This document shows positions 1-7,260 of a DNA stretch of 8,153 nt, in pieces (the stretch's first letter is position 1; every line of letters starts with the position of its first letter). The translations under genes were made by a program, and so were the position numbers. The stretch lies in the NCBI GenBank assembly GCA_003520285.1, contig DOVB01000076.1, positions 1 to 8,153 of the forward strand, written 5' to 3'. Origin of the DNA: Halieaceae bacterium. Lineage in GTDB: Bacteria; Pseudomonadota; Gammaproteobacteria; Pseudomonadales; Halieaceae. Under the pieces are notes generated by a model, which did not search any database, was not told the origin of the DNA, and saw only the letters and a program-made list of their open reading frames with translations.

Positions 1-978
1 GCACTGCGCGCGGACTGGATGAGCGGCGCTGTGCTCACAAACGATCGTGGTGATGTCATTGCTAGGGTCGGGCAAACACGACCCACGTTTCATTCAGTTC
101 CGGTCACGGTCGATAATACAGTTCGTGCGCAATTGAAGATCTACTACGGTCATCAACTTGCGAGCGAACTGCGCGCACAACAAACTTGGACTCTTGCTGG
201 GCTTGCAGTCCTCATTGCCGCTGTGATGGGAGGGCTCGGGGCCCAGCTAGGCCGAATGTACTCTCGATCGCTTACCGAACTTAAACGGCAAATCCCGAGT
301 ACAGTCGAAGCCATCGAATCTGCCAATGAAATTGATGCCATCAGCAAACGATTGATGGCGCTACCACTAGAACTCTTGGCACAACAAACAGACCTCGAAC
401 AACCGCCGGCGGCGATTAACCCCACAGTGATTGTGATAGTCTCGCTCGACTCCCTCGAACATTACGTCGATACCCTGAACGAGGACTCACTCGAGCGATA
501 CACCCAAAGACTCTATCAGTGCCTCCACACCGCCACCTCAACCTATGGCGGAAAGTTAAGAGTCGTTCGACAACTCCGCGTTGCGCTGATTTTCTCGGAC
601 CAAGGTGGGCGACAGGCGGCTAGGTCTGCAATTCAAGCAGCCTTGTTAATGCAGATGCTCTGCAAACGGCAAGAAGACAGCAGCCACCTGCGCTATCAAG
701 TGCGCTGTGTGCTCGGGCGCTCTGATTTAAAACCGCTCGATGACCATAGCTTCTACGCCGATTTGTATGTACAGAATATTTTCGACCATCTCGAGCAGGC
801 CTTTCAGCAAGACGGGCTGCTCTGGCTGGAGAGCGATTTAATCGATCAACCACCGTTCGATGAGAACTATCAGTTGGGCCCGCTCATCCAGCAGTTTGCC
901 AGCGTGGTCGGTATCCCACCAGAAACCAAGCAACTACTGGCGGAGCAGGCCGAAAAGTTTACGCCAAAAATCAGCTGA
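1..978 (+). CDS. Membrane protein with a degenerate class III cyclase-like cytoplasmic domain, AhpA/YtjB-like (5' end missing)
   Basis: The reading frame is already open at base 1, where the codons read ALRADW before the first Met at base 19. The gene therefore begins upstream of the window and that Met is probably internal. Counting from it, residues 1-55 look extracytoplasmic. Residues about 56-78 ([17 protein letters not shown]) are one clear transmembrane helix, followed by a positively charged segment. Residues about 135-270 form a soluble domain whose pattern recalls class III nucleotide cyclase domains: a hydrophobic strand with Asp144 ([13 protein letters not shown]), a helix, YGGKLRVV, a strand, then an Ala-rich helix ending in ALLMQ. 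The second metal-binding Asp of active cyclases is not visible (RQLRVALIF stands where GDG-type motifs occur), so catalysis is unlikely. The topology and the parC neighbour suggest the AhpA/YtjB family, which often sits near serB or parC in Gammaproteobacteria; this is inference from memory. A signalling or membrane-stress role is possible but unproven. It converges on parC and overlaps it by 8 bp. Confidence 0.7.
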   Translation, partial: ALRADWMSGAVLTNDRGDVIARVGQTRPTFHSVPVTVDNTVRAQLKIYYGHQLASELRAQQTWTLAGLAVLIAAVMGGLGAQLGRMYSRSLTELKRQIPSTVEAIESANEIDAISKRLMALPLELLAQQTDLEQPPAAINPTVIVIVSLDSLEHYVDTLNEDSLERYTQRLYQCLHTATSTYGGKLRVVRQLRVALIFSDQGGRQAARSAIQAALLMQMLCKRQEDSSHLRYQVRCVLGRSDLKPLDDHSFYADLYVQNIFDHLEQAFQQDGLLWLESDLIDQPPFDENYQLGPLIQQFASVVGIPPETKQLLAEQAEKFTPKIS

Positions 979-3232
979 CCGACGGATGCTCTGCGATCAA
1001 AAAGTCTACATTCTGTAGACCTCTGGGCAGCTTACTTCCGCGACGGCCACGCTCACCTCGGTAGTGATCGAGCTCTTGAAGCTTGAGACTCAAGTGCCTC
1101 TTACCCGCATGCAAGACCAATTTAGACTCTGGCGTTAATACCGCAACGGCCGTCATCATTTCCTCACGGGTTTTAACTCTGGCGCTCGGTATCGAAATAA
1201 TCTTATTCCCTTTCCCGCGCGCCAACTCGGGCAGGTCAGAGAGCGGGAAGACCAATAATCTGCCTTCACTAGAGACACTCGCCACCAGCAGGTCATCGCC
1301 CACTGGGATCAGAGCAGGCGGCAATACCTCTGCTCCCGGTGGGAGATTTAAAACCGACTTGCCCGCCTTGTTCTTCGCCATCAAATGACCAAGCTCGGTG
1401 ACAAAGCCATAACCAGCATCGCTCGCCAACAGGACTTTATCTTTTTCATCACCCATCAATAAGGCTTTGAAGCTCGACCCCGTAGGCGGATTAATCCTAC
1501 CGGTCACTGGCTCACCCTGCCCGCGCGCCGAGGGCAGATTGTGACTGGGCAGGGTGTACGCACGCCCGGTGTCATCTATTAAAATCGCACTTTGATTGCT
1601 ACGCCCTGCCGCCGCGAGACTAAACGCATCACCTGCTTTATAGCTCAGACTCTCTGGATCGACATCATGACCTTTGGCCGCTCGTATCCATCCTTTGGCA
1701 GATAGGACCACCGTCACCGGCTCGGTCGACATTAATTCTTTCTCAGAGAAAGCTTTCGCCTCGGCACGCTGCACCAAAGGAGAAGATCTTTCATCCCCAA
1801 AGCGATCAGCAATCGCCAGTAGCTCTTTCTTGATGAGGGTGCGCATTCGCGCGGTGGAGCCAAGGGTTAATTCAAGCTGCTCTCGCTCAAGATTAAGTTC
1901 ATCTTGCTCACCCTTAATTTTCATCTCTTCGAGCTTCGCTAAATTGCGCAGCTTTAGCTCCAACACCGCTTCGGCTTGAGCGTCCGATAGTCCAAACCGC
2001 TCAATCAACACCGCTTTCGGTTTGTCTTCGGTGCGGATGATGTGTATCACCTCGTCAATGTTGAGATAGGCCACCAAGTAACCTTCCAACAAATGCAGTC
2101 GGGCCAATACTTTTTCAAGTCGATACTGAAGTCTGCGAGTCACAGTTTCCGTTCTGAAGGCCAGCCACTCGCGCAAAATCGTATCGAGTGACTTCACGGC
2201 CGGCCGACCATCATTCCCGATCAAATTTAAGTTAATTCGATAACTGCGCTCTAAATCAGTGGTGGCAAACAGGTGCGACATTAACGCGTCGATATCAACT
2301 CGATTGGATTTGGGCACAATCACCAAACGAGTCGGATTCTCATGATCTGACTCGTCTCTCAAATCGCTGACCAAAGGAAGCTTTTTAGCCTGCATCTGAG
2401 CCGCAATCTGCTCAAGCACACGCGCCCCAGAGACCTGATAAGGGATGGCATCGATAATAATCGCTCCATCTTCCTTGACCCAGTGCGCTCGCATTTTTAT
2501 CGAACCGCGACCACTCCGATAAAACGCCTTAATATCGTCTTGAGAGGTAATAATTTCTGCCGTGGTCGGAAAATCCGGCGCTTTGATATGCTCGCACAGA
2601 TCATCAACCGTAGACTTCGGATACTCGAGTAATCGAATTGTTGCAGTCACCACTTCACGCAAGTTGTGGGGCGGAATATCGGTTGCCATCCCAACCGCGA
2701 TTCCGGTCGTGCCGTTGAGCAGCACATTTGGCACTTGTGCTGGCAGCACAGAGGGTTCATCCATAGTGCCATCAAAGTTGGGCGTCCAATCCACCGTGCC
2801 CTGTCCGAGCTCTCCAAGAAGCGCGTCGGCGTAACCAGTCAATCGTGATTCCGTATAACGCATGGCCGCAAATGACTTGGGATCATCAGCTGAACCCCAG
2901 TTACCCTGGCCATCGACCAGAGGGTAGCGATAGCTAAATGGCTGCGCCATCAAGACCATGGCTTCATAGGCCGCACTGTCACCGTGAGGATGAAACTTAC
3001 CTATCACATCACCAACAGTTCGAGCAGATTTCTTGTATTTCGCGGTCGCCTTCAGTCCCAACTCGCTCATGGCATAAATGATACGGCGCTGAACTGGCTT
3101 TAACCCGTCACCTACATTGGGCAAAGCGCGATCCAAAATCACATACATCGAATAATCGAGATACGCTTTTTCAGCATAATCGCGCAACGAGACGGATTCA
3201 TCCGGTTCTATTACTGTGGGTAAATCAGACAT
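971..3232 (-). CDS. parC: DNA topoisomerase IV subunit A (ParC)
   Basis: ParC is the breakage-reunion subunit of topoisomerase IV. It acts with ParE (not in this window) in the cytoplasm to decatenate daughter chromosomes and relax supercoils using ATP. The 753-residue length matches gammaproteobacterial ParC. The N-terminal domain opens with the family signature [16 protein letters not shown] at residues 35-50. The catalytic tyrosine is Tyr126 in [10 protein letters not shown]. The quinolone-resistance region [13 protein letters not shown] (81-93) has Ser86 and Glu90 at the positions of E. coli Ser80 and Glu84, so it looks wild type. Charged helices at about 420-470 belong to the coiled-coil part, and the C-terminal third is the beta-pinwheel DNA-wrapping domain. 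The ATG start is supported by alignment with the family N-terminus, although no strong Shine-Dalgarno precedes it. It diverges from elaA and converges with the membrane-protein gene, overlapping its stop. GyrA is the main alternative, but the length and the [14 protein letters not shown] segment favour ParC. Confidence 0.97.
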   Translation of the reverse strand: MSDLPTVIEPDESVSLRDYAEKAYLDYSMYVILDRALPNVGDGLKPVQRRIIYAMSELGLKATAKYKKSARTVGDVIGKFHPHGDSAAYEAMVLMAQPFSYRYPLVDGQGNWGSADDPKSFAAMRYTESRLTGYADALLGELGQGTVDWTPNFDGTMDEPSVLPAQVPNVLLNGTTGIAVGMATDIPPHNLREVVTATIRLLEYPKSTVDDLCEHIKAPDFPTTAEIITSQDDIKAFYRSGRGSIKMRAHWVKEDGAIIIDAIPYQVSGARVLEQIAAQMQAKKLPLVSDLRDESDHENPTRLVIVPKSNRVDIDALMSHLFATTDLERSYRINLNLIGNDGRPAVKSLDTILREWLAFRTETVTRRLQYRLEKVLARLHLLEGYLVAYLNIDEVIHIIRTEDKPKAVLIERFGLSDAQAEAVLELKLRNLAKLEEMKIKGEQDELNLEREQLELTLGSTARMRTLIKKELLAIADRFGDERSSPLVQRAEAKAFSEKELMSTEPVTVVLSAKGWIRAAKGHDVDPESLSYKAGDAFSLAAAGRSNQSAILIDDTGRAYTLPSHNLPSARGQGEPVTGRINPPTGSSFKALLMGDEKDKVLLASDAGYGFVTELGHLMAKNKAGKSVLNLPPGAEVLPPALIPVGDDLLVASVSSEGRLLVFPLSDLPELARGKGNKIISIPSARVKTREEMMTAVAVLTPESKLVLHAGKRHLSLKLQELDHYRGERGRRGSKLPRGLQNVDFLIAEHPSVS
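999..1020 (-). terminator. Terminator-like hairpin inside the 3' end of parC
   Basis: On the minus strand there is a perfect 7-bp stem, GTCTACA and TGTAGAC, around a 3-nt GAA loop (bases 1004-1020). It is followed directly by five T residues (999-1003). This is the layout of a short intrinsic terminator in the direction of parC transcription. However, the stem has only three G-C pairs and the whole element is translated, encoding LQNVDFL about 25 nt before the stop codon. On the plus strand no T-run follows the stem, so it would not end the convergent gene. It may be a real terminator, a pause site, or chance. Confidence 0.3.
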
Positions 3233-3425
3233 TATTGAGGATCCAGTAAGGCATTAAACAATAGGGTTCAGTTACTCTTCTGGCGCGTTTTTGGCGCGCT
3301 GATACTAACTGGTCGTCCAGGTTGACGATGGCATTTGCCATATCGATCATTAAGGCGTGAAATCTTTCGATAATTCCGCATTCGCGAACATACTGTGTCC
3401 CAGTTAGAAAGCCCGAGCAAAGCAT
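3225..3425 (-). CDS. Doubtful small ORF in the parC leader, 66 codons, unrecognised
   Basis: This open frame lies in the region upstream of parC and ends 8 nt inside it: its TGA is read from the ATGTCTGA that begins parC. I do not recognise the product. The middle part ([20 protein letters not shown], then [11 protein letters not shown]) looks like a plausible amphipathic helix with a basic tail. The N-terminal part ([16 protein letters not shown]) and the C-terminal end look less protein-like. No Shine-Dalgarno sequence precedes the ATG at 3425, and an in-frame stop at 3447-3449 limits upstream extension. If translated, it could couple to parC, which itself has a weak ribosome binding site. 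It could equally be a chance ORF or a remnant of an older gene. Confidence 0.18.
   Translation of the reverse strand: MLCSGFLTGTQYVRECGIIERFHALMIDMANAIVNLDDQLVSARQKRARRVTEPYCLMPYWILNNV
3322..3350 (+). promoter_or_regulatory. Weak sigma70-like promoter candidate towards elaA
   Basis: TTGACG (3322-3327, five of six bases matching the -35 consensus) is followed after 17 bp by GATCAT (3345-3350, four of six matching the -10). It points towards elaA but lies about 165 bp upstream of its ATG, implying a long leader. A second, poorer pair closer to elaA is TTGAGC at 3442-3447 with TAGAGC at 3464-3469. Neither is strong. Confidence 0.22.
3328..3341. promoter_or_regulatory. Palindrome, possible operator in the parC-elaA intergenic region
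   Basis: ATGGCA and TGCCAT form a perfect 6-bp inverted repeat separated by TT. It sits within the spacer of a candidate plus-strand promoter and about 95 bp upstream of the parC start. The symmetry is compatible with a dimeric regulator site or a small RNA hairpin, but no family-specific operator is recognised. The same bases lie in the doubtful small ORF, where they encode MANAI, so they may be under no regulatory constraint. Confidence 0.22.
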
Positions 3426-3445
3426 CCGAATCGCTCGCAGTTTGA

Positions 3446-3456
3446 GCTAGTCTAGC
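3446..3456. repeat. 11-bp CTAG palindrome
   Basis: GCTAG and CTAGC flank a single T. A third CTAG follows at 3463-3466. CTAG is usually under-represented in enterobacterial and many proteobacterial genomes, so three copies in 20 bp between divergent genes is notable. It could be an operator, for example of the TrpR/MetJ kind that uses CTAG cores, but no specific regulator can be named. Confidence 0.3.
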
Positions 3457-3476
3457 AGTAAACTAGAGCGTCACAA
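3449..3476 (-). promoter_or_regulatory. Weak sigma70-like promoter candidate towards parC
   Basis: Read on the minus strand, TTGTGA (bases 3471-3476) and TAGACT (bases 3449-3454) are separated by 16 bp. Each matches four of six consensus positions. This would place the parC transcript start roughly 210 nt before its ATG. The -10 hexamer overlaps the 11-bp GCTAG-T-CTAGC palindrome at 3446-3456 and the weak plus-strand pair, so parC and elaA could compete for polymerase here. This is a pattern match only. Confidence 0.22.
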
Positions 3477-3514
3477 AAGATTCGCACGGATTCTCCGAAA
3501 TTGGAAAACAACTC

Positions 3515-3988
3515 ATGACAATGACGCGGTGGAATTGGTTCACATTCGATCAACTGAGTACTTCAGACCTTTATGAAATACTGCGTCTGCGGTCGGAAGT
3601 GTTTGTGGTAGAGCAGGAATGTGCCTATCAGGATCTAGATGGCAAAGACTTCGTGGCGGAGCATCTCATGGGCTACGATGGCAAACATTTGATGGGAACA
3701 GCGCGCATTCTGCCCGTTGGCGCTGCCTATGCAGACGCCATTTCAATCGGACGCATCACGGTAGGGCTTCGCTATCGCAACCAGCATCTTGGACAAGAGC
3801 TGGTCACACAGACTATCGCCCGATGCCGTCAGCTCGAGCCGACCCGTGACATTCTGATCGGAGCTCAGGCGCGACTACAGGGGTTTTATCAGTCGCTCGG
3901 ATTTATCGCTGAGGGCACTGTCTATGACGAAGATGACATAGACCACATCACCATGCGCTTGGCAGTGGGCACTAACTCACACGCTTAA
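3515..3988 (+). CDS. elaA: GNAT family N-acetyltransferase, ElaA type
   Basis: This is a 157-residue protein of the Gcn5-related acetyltransferase superfamily. Such enzymes move the acetyl group of acetyl-CoA to an amine; the substrate of ElaA is not established. Family features are LRSEVFVVEQECAYQDLDGKD at about residues 25-45 (the ElaA hallmark FVVEQ-x-C-x-YQDxD), ARILP at 63-67, the acetyl-CoA loop strand IGRITVGLRYRNQHLGQELV at about 78-97, and GAQARLQGFYQSLGF at about 116-130 (motif B with the conserved Tyr), followed by the YDEDDIDHITM segment. The length is close to E. coli ElaA. Two in-frame ATGs lie six bases apart (3515 and 3521). GGA at 3503-3505 is a weak Shine-Dalgarno that suits the first a little better. 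It diverges from parC and converges on fba with 9 bp between stops, so it is probably transcribed alone. Confidence 0.92.
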   Translation: MTMTRWNWFTFDQLSTSDLYEILRLRSEVFVVEQECAYQDLDGKDFVAEHLMGYDGKHLMGTARILPVGAAYADAISIGRITVGLRYRNQHLGQELVTQTIARCRQLEPTRDILIGAQARLQGFYQSLGFIAEGTVYDEDDIDHITMRLAVGTNSHA

Positions 3989-3997
3989 CTGCCGGAT

Positions 3998-5047
3998 TTA
4001 CCAAGATCCTCGCGCGTAAGCTTCTGCAGCCCCACTTAAGGGAATAGGCTTAATCGAGCTAGCCTGACCCGCTGTACCGAAGGCCTCATAGCGAGCAATG
4101 CACACCTCTTTCATTGCTGTGATGCTCTGCGCCAAATACTTCCGTGGATCAAACTCTGCTGGATTTTGTGCTAAGAATCGGCGGATAGCGCCGGTAGAGG
4201 CCAGTCGAAGATCGGTATCGATATTGACTTTACGCACCCCGTGGCGGATCCCCTCTTGAATCTGCTCAAGCGGAACACCGTAAGTCTCTGGGATAGAACC
4301 ACCATACTCATTGATAATAGCCAACCAATCCTGTGGTACAGAAGACGACCCGTGCATCACTAAGTGGGTATTTGGTATACGCCGGTGAATCTCGCGGATT
4401 CGATCAATCGCCAAAATATCACCTGTCGGTGGCCGAGTGAACTTGTAGGCCCCGTGGCTGGTGCCACACGCGATCGCCAAAGCATCAACGCCCGTCGCAG
4501 CCACGAAGTCGGCTGCCTCGTCTGGATCCGTCAGCATCTGCTCGTGAGTTAACTTTCCACTCGCTCCGATGCCATCCTCTTCACCCGCTTCACCGGTCTC
4601 GAGCGATCCCAAGCACCCCAGCTCTCCCTCGACTGAAACGCCACAGGCATGGGCCATTTCAACGACTTGTCGAGTCACTCGGACGTTGTAGTCGTAGTCC
4701 ATCGGTGTCTTGCCATCGTCGCCGAGTGAACCATCCATCATCACAGAGCTGAATCCGAGCTGAATCGATTGTTGGCAAACAGCGGGGGATACACCGTGGT
4801 CTTGGTGCATCACAACCGGAATCGAGGGGAACTCCTCGATAGCTGCGGCAATCATATGCTGTAAAAATGGGGCCCCCGCATATTTTCGGGCACCCGCGCT
4901 GGCCTGCATAATCACCGGTGAATTGGTTTCAGCAGCGGCCTCCATGATGGCGCGCGTCTGCTCTAAATTATTCACATTAAATGCGGGCACACCGTAGCCG
5001 TGTTCGGCTGCATGATCGAGCAATTGACGCAAGCTGATTAAAGCCAT
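3998..5047 (-). CDS. fba: Class II fructose-bisphosphate aldolase (Calvin-cycle subtype)
   Basis: This zinc enzyme reversibly splits fructose 1,6-bisphosphate into dihydroxyacetone phosphate and glyceraldehyde 3-phosphate. It can also handle sedoheptulose 1,7-bisphosphate in related enzymes. The 349 residues and the N-terminus [20 protein letters not shown] match the Pseudomonas-type, Calvin-subtype family rather than E. coli FbaA. VVMHQDHG gives catalytic Asp83 and zinc ligand His84. VEGELG (139-144) carries Glu142. GTSHG has zinc ligand His198, VMHGSSS has His232, and NIDTD (275-279) is the phosphate and substrate loop. The start is set by a good GGAG six bases before the ATG, lying inside the end of pgk. 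Only 2 bp separate it from the pgk stop, so translation is probably coupled. It is the last gene of the tkt-epd-pgk-fba operon, and no convincing terminator follows before the convergent elaA end. Confidence 0.96.
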   Translation of the reverse strand: MALISLRQLLDHAAEHGYGVPAFNVNNLEQTRAIMEAAAETNSPVIMQASAGARKYAGAPFLQHMIAAAIEEFPSIPVVMHQDHGVSPAVCQQSIQLGFSSVMMDGSLGDDGKTPMDYDYNVRVTRQVVEMAHACGVSVEGELGCLGSLETGEAGEEDGIGASGKLTHEQMLTDPDEAADFVAATGVDALAIACGTSHGAYKFTRPPTGDILAIDRIREIHRRIPNTHLVMHGSSSVPQDWLAIINEYGGSIPETYGVPLEQIQEGIRHGVRKVNIDTDLRLASTGAIRRFLAQNPAEFDPRKYLAQSITAMKEVCIARYEAFGTAGQASSIKPIPLSGAAEAYARGSW

Positions 5048-5049
5048 GA

Positions 5050-6222
5050 TTATCTCCGTGAGTTGGCGGCGTGCTGTTCGAGGGCAGTCACAGCCGGTAA
5101 TTGTTTTCCTTCTACATATTCCAGAAAAGCACCACCGCCGGTTGAAATATACGATACCTGCGCTGCAATATTAAACTGATCTATCGCTGCTAAAGTATCA
5201 CCCCCGCCAGCAATACTAAAACCTTCACTCGCGGCGATCGCTTTCGCCAGAGCCTCGGTGCCAGCTGCAAACGCGGGTATCTCAAAGACACCCACCGGAC
5301 CATTCCAAATAATGGTGCCACTGCTCTTCAACTGATCGGCCAGCAGTGCAGACGTTTCCGGACCAATATCGAGAATCATGTCATCGTCGGCGACCTCAGA
5401 GACGCGCTTTATGACGCCGACCGCATCCTGAGCGAGGTGCTTTGCGGTCACCACATCGACCGGCAATGGAATATTCACTTTGGTCAATAAGGCCTTGGCT
5501 ACGTCGACCAACTCATCTTCGCAAAGCGATCGACCGATAGGAAACCCAGCCGCTTTTAAAAACGTATTCGCGATACCACCCCCGACAATAAGCTGATCAA
5601 CACGAGTAGAGAGCGTTTCTAGTACCGTCAGTTTGGTTGAGACCTTAGAACCGCCCACGATCGCCGTGAATGGTCGAGCCGGGGTTGTCAGCGCCGTCTC
5701 TAGAGCCGACAACTCCGCCACCAACAGCGGTCCTGCGCAGGCAACAGGGGCATGTTGCACCACCGCATGGGTCGATGCCTGCGCTCTATGAGCCGTGCCA
5801 AACGCATCCATCACAAAGACGTCACACAGCGCTGCGTAGGCCGCTCCGAGCTCAGCTGAATTACTTTTTTCGCCGACATTGAAGCGGACGTTCTCGAGGA
5901 GCACCACCTGCCCTGGCTGGACATCGATCCCAGACCTCCAGCCGGCCTGAATACCTACGTCCTGCCCCAGCATCTGTGACAGCCGTCTGGCAACAGGCGC
6001 AAGGGAGTATTCATCGGTGTACTCGCCTTCTTCCGGTCTACCCAAATGAGACATTAGAATGACCGCGGCACCGCCATCAAGTGCTCTCTGTATGGTTGGC
6101 AGGGCCGCTCGGATTCTGGCGTCGCTACTCACTTCCCCCTTGGCGATCGGCACATTCAGATCTTCACGGATCAATACTCGCAACCCGGTTAAATTGAGCT
6201 CTTGCATCGTTAGTATGGGCAT
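5050..6222 (-). CDS. pgk: Phosphoglycerate kinase
   Basis: Pgk transfers phosphate between 1,3-bisphosphoglycerate and ADP, giving 3-phosphoglycerate and ATP. It works in glycolysis and, in reverse, in gluconeogenesis. I place the start at the ATG whose A is shared with the epd stop (TAATG). This gives 390 residues beginning [13 protein letters not shown], as in gammaproteobacterial homologues, with a GGGG-type Shine-Dalgarno about 11 nt upstream. An in-frame ATG 33 nt earlier (6255) would add 11 residues that do not resemble the family. Landmarks are [10 protein letters not shown] at 16-25 with substrate residues Asp21 and Asn23, SHLGRP at 58-63, ENVRF with Arg113, AHR with Arg146, the hinge-side GGSKVSTK at 190-197 with Lys193 and Lys197, the nucleotide loop GGGDT at 339-343, and STGGGAFLE at 360-368. 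All expected motifs are present and the length is normal. It lies between epd and fba in the operon. Confidence 0.97.
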   Translation of the reverse strand: MPILTMQELNLTGLRVLIREDLNVPIAKGEVSSDARIRAALPTIQRALDGGAAVILMSHLGRPEEGEYTDEYSLAPVARRLSQMLGQDVGIQAGWRSGIDVQPGQVVLLENVRFNVGEKSNSAELGAAYAALCDVFVMDAFGTAHRAQASTHAVVQHAPVACAGPLLVAELSALETALTTPARPFTAIVGGSKVSTKLTVLETLSTRVDQLIVGGGIANTFLKAAGFPIGRSLCEDELVDVAKALLTKVNIPLPVDVVTAKHLAQDAVGVIKRVSEVADDDMILDIGPETSALLADQLKSSGTIIWNGPVGVFEIPAFAAGTEALAKAIAASEGFSIAGGGDTLAAIDQFNIAAQVSYISTGGGAFLEYVEGKQLPAVTALEQHAANSRR

Positions 6223-7247
6223 TAGTGCGAATTCCCCTGGACTTGTGTCGACCAATACTCGGCGACGTCTAACATTCTATTGGCATAACCCCATTCATTA
6301 TCGAACCAGATGAGCACCTTCACCAATCGGGCACCACTCACACTGGTTTGACTGGCATCGACAATGCTAGAGCGGGGATCATGATTAAAATCGCACGAAG
6401 CAAGCGGCTCCGTGGTGTACCCCAACACGCCACCATACAGCGATTGTGAAGCGGCACTGAGCGCGGAGTTGACCGCATCAACTGTAGTCTCTTGCGCCAC
6501 ATAAACAGTCAGATCGATCGCCGATACATTGGTGGTGGGCACTCGGAGTGCTTGCGCAGTAAAGCGCTGACTCAAATGCGGCAAAATACGATCAATACCT
6601 TTTGCCAGCTGAGTATTAATCGGAATAATCGATTGCGAGGCAGCGCGGGTTTTACGCAGATCATTGTGGTGATACGCGTCCAATACAGGCTGATCATTCA
6701 TCGCCGAATGTATCGTCGTAATGGTGCCGCAGTCGATTCCAAAAGTGCGATCAAGTACGTCAATCACAGGAACCACGGCATTCGTTGTGCAGGAACCTGC
6801 CGACGCCACCGCGTGCTCTGCGCTGAGGCTATTCTCGTTCACACCAAATACAACCGTCGCGTCAATATCTGCAGCTGCGGGTTGCGAAAATAGAAGTCTC
6901 GGTGCACCCGCGTCGGCGTGCCACTGCGCAATCTGACGATCGCCAGTGACGCCCGTACACTCAAGCACTAGATCTATCTCGAGGTCGCGCCAAGGACACA
7001 GGGCGGCATCCGGTTCATGGGACAAGGCAATGGTTGAGCCAGCAATAAGAATCTGCTCATCTCGGCATTCAAGAGCCAGCGGAAATCGTCCGTGCGTGCT
7101 GTCGTAACGGGTCAAGTGTGCAATTGTTCGAGCATCTGCCAGCTCATTAATGGCAACCAGCTCAAGGTTCGAGGAGCCGCCTCGCTCGAAAAAAGCGCGC
7201 AATATACTGCGTCCGATTCGTCCGTAGCCATTGATCGCAACGCGCAA
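6222..7247 (-). CDS. epd: D-erythrose-4-phosphate dehydrogenase (GAPDH family), TTG start
   Basis: Epd uses NAD+ to oxidise erythrose 4-phosphate to 4-phosphoerythronate, the first step of deoxyxylulose-phosphate-dependent pyridoxal phosphate synthesis. It is a paralogue of glyceraldehyde-3-phosphate dehydrogenase. The 341 residues begin with the Rossmann motif NGYGRIG (6-12). The segment INELAD at 33-38 is typical of Epd, where GAPDH usually has an Asn/Asp-rich variant. Catalytic Cys153 lies in GSCTTN and His180 in [32 protein letters not shown] and [13 protein letters not shown] also match E. coli Epd closely. The residue after CTTN is Ala157, where a second Cys is common. The start is TTG, supported by AGGGAGA six bases upstream that overlaps the tkt stop codon, and by the fit of [13 protein letters not shown] to the family start. 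The stop overlaps the pgk ATG by one base. True GAPDH activity cannot be excluded, but the sequence and context favour Epd. Confidence 0.92.
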   Translation of the reverse strand: MRVAINGYGRIGRSILRAFFERGGSSNLELVAINELADARTIAHLTRYDSTHGRFPLALECRDEQILIAGSTIALSHEPDAALCPWRDLEIDLVLECTGVTGDRQIAQWHADAGAPRLLFSQPAAADIDATVVFGVNENSLSAEHAVASAGSCTTNAVVPVIDVLDRTFGIDCGTITTIHSAMNDQPVLDAYHHNDLRKTRAASQSIIPINTQLAKGIDRILPHLSQRFTAQALRVPTTNVSAIDLTVYVAQETTVDAVNSALSAASQSLYGGVLGYTTEPLASCDFNHDPRSSIVDASQTSVSGARLVKVLIWFDNEWGYANRMLDVAEYWSTQVQGNSH

Positions 7248-7260
7248 GCTGATCTCCCTA
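7248..7260 (-). promoter_or_regulatory. Strong ribosome binding site for epd, overlapping the tkt stop
   Basis: On the minus strand TAGGGAGATCAGC precedes the TTG start of epd. The TAG is the tkt stop, and GGGAG, six bases before TTG, is a near-ideal Shine-Dalgarno. It decides the choice of a non-ATG start, and it places ribosomes ending tkt translation right at the epd initiation site. Confidence 0.8.

Noticed and set aside
1083..1979. Two 101-codon plus-strand frames antisense to parC (1083-1388 and 1674-1979)
   Set aside because: They are shadows of the conserved ParC coding frame. The translations are low-complexity Ser/Arg/Leu-rich and resemble no family.
2955..3000. Quinolone-resistance substitution in ParC
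   Set aside because: Ser86 and Glu90, the counterparts of E. coli Ser80 and Glu84, are both the sensitive-type residues.
3284..3300. GGCGCG repeated around TTTTT, giving a GCGCG/CGCGC pairing
   Set aside because: The stem is only 5 bp with a 7-nt loop and no T-run follows in either direction. It is better seen as a short direct repeat than as a terminator or riboswitch.
3989..3997. Possible bidirectional terminator between elaA and fba
   Set aside because: Only 9 bp separate the stops, and neither strand shows a stable hairpin followed by a T-run nearby.
6492..6893. 133-codon open frame on the plus strand antisense to epd
   Set aside because: It lies wholly inside a well-conserved gene on the other strand. 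The product is Arg/His/Ile-rich with no recognisable domain, and no ribosome binding site supports it.
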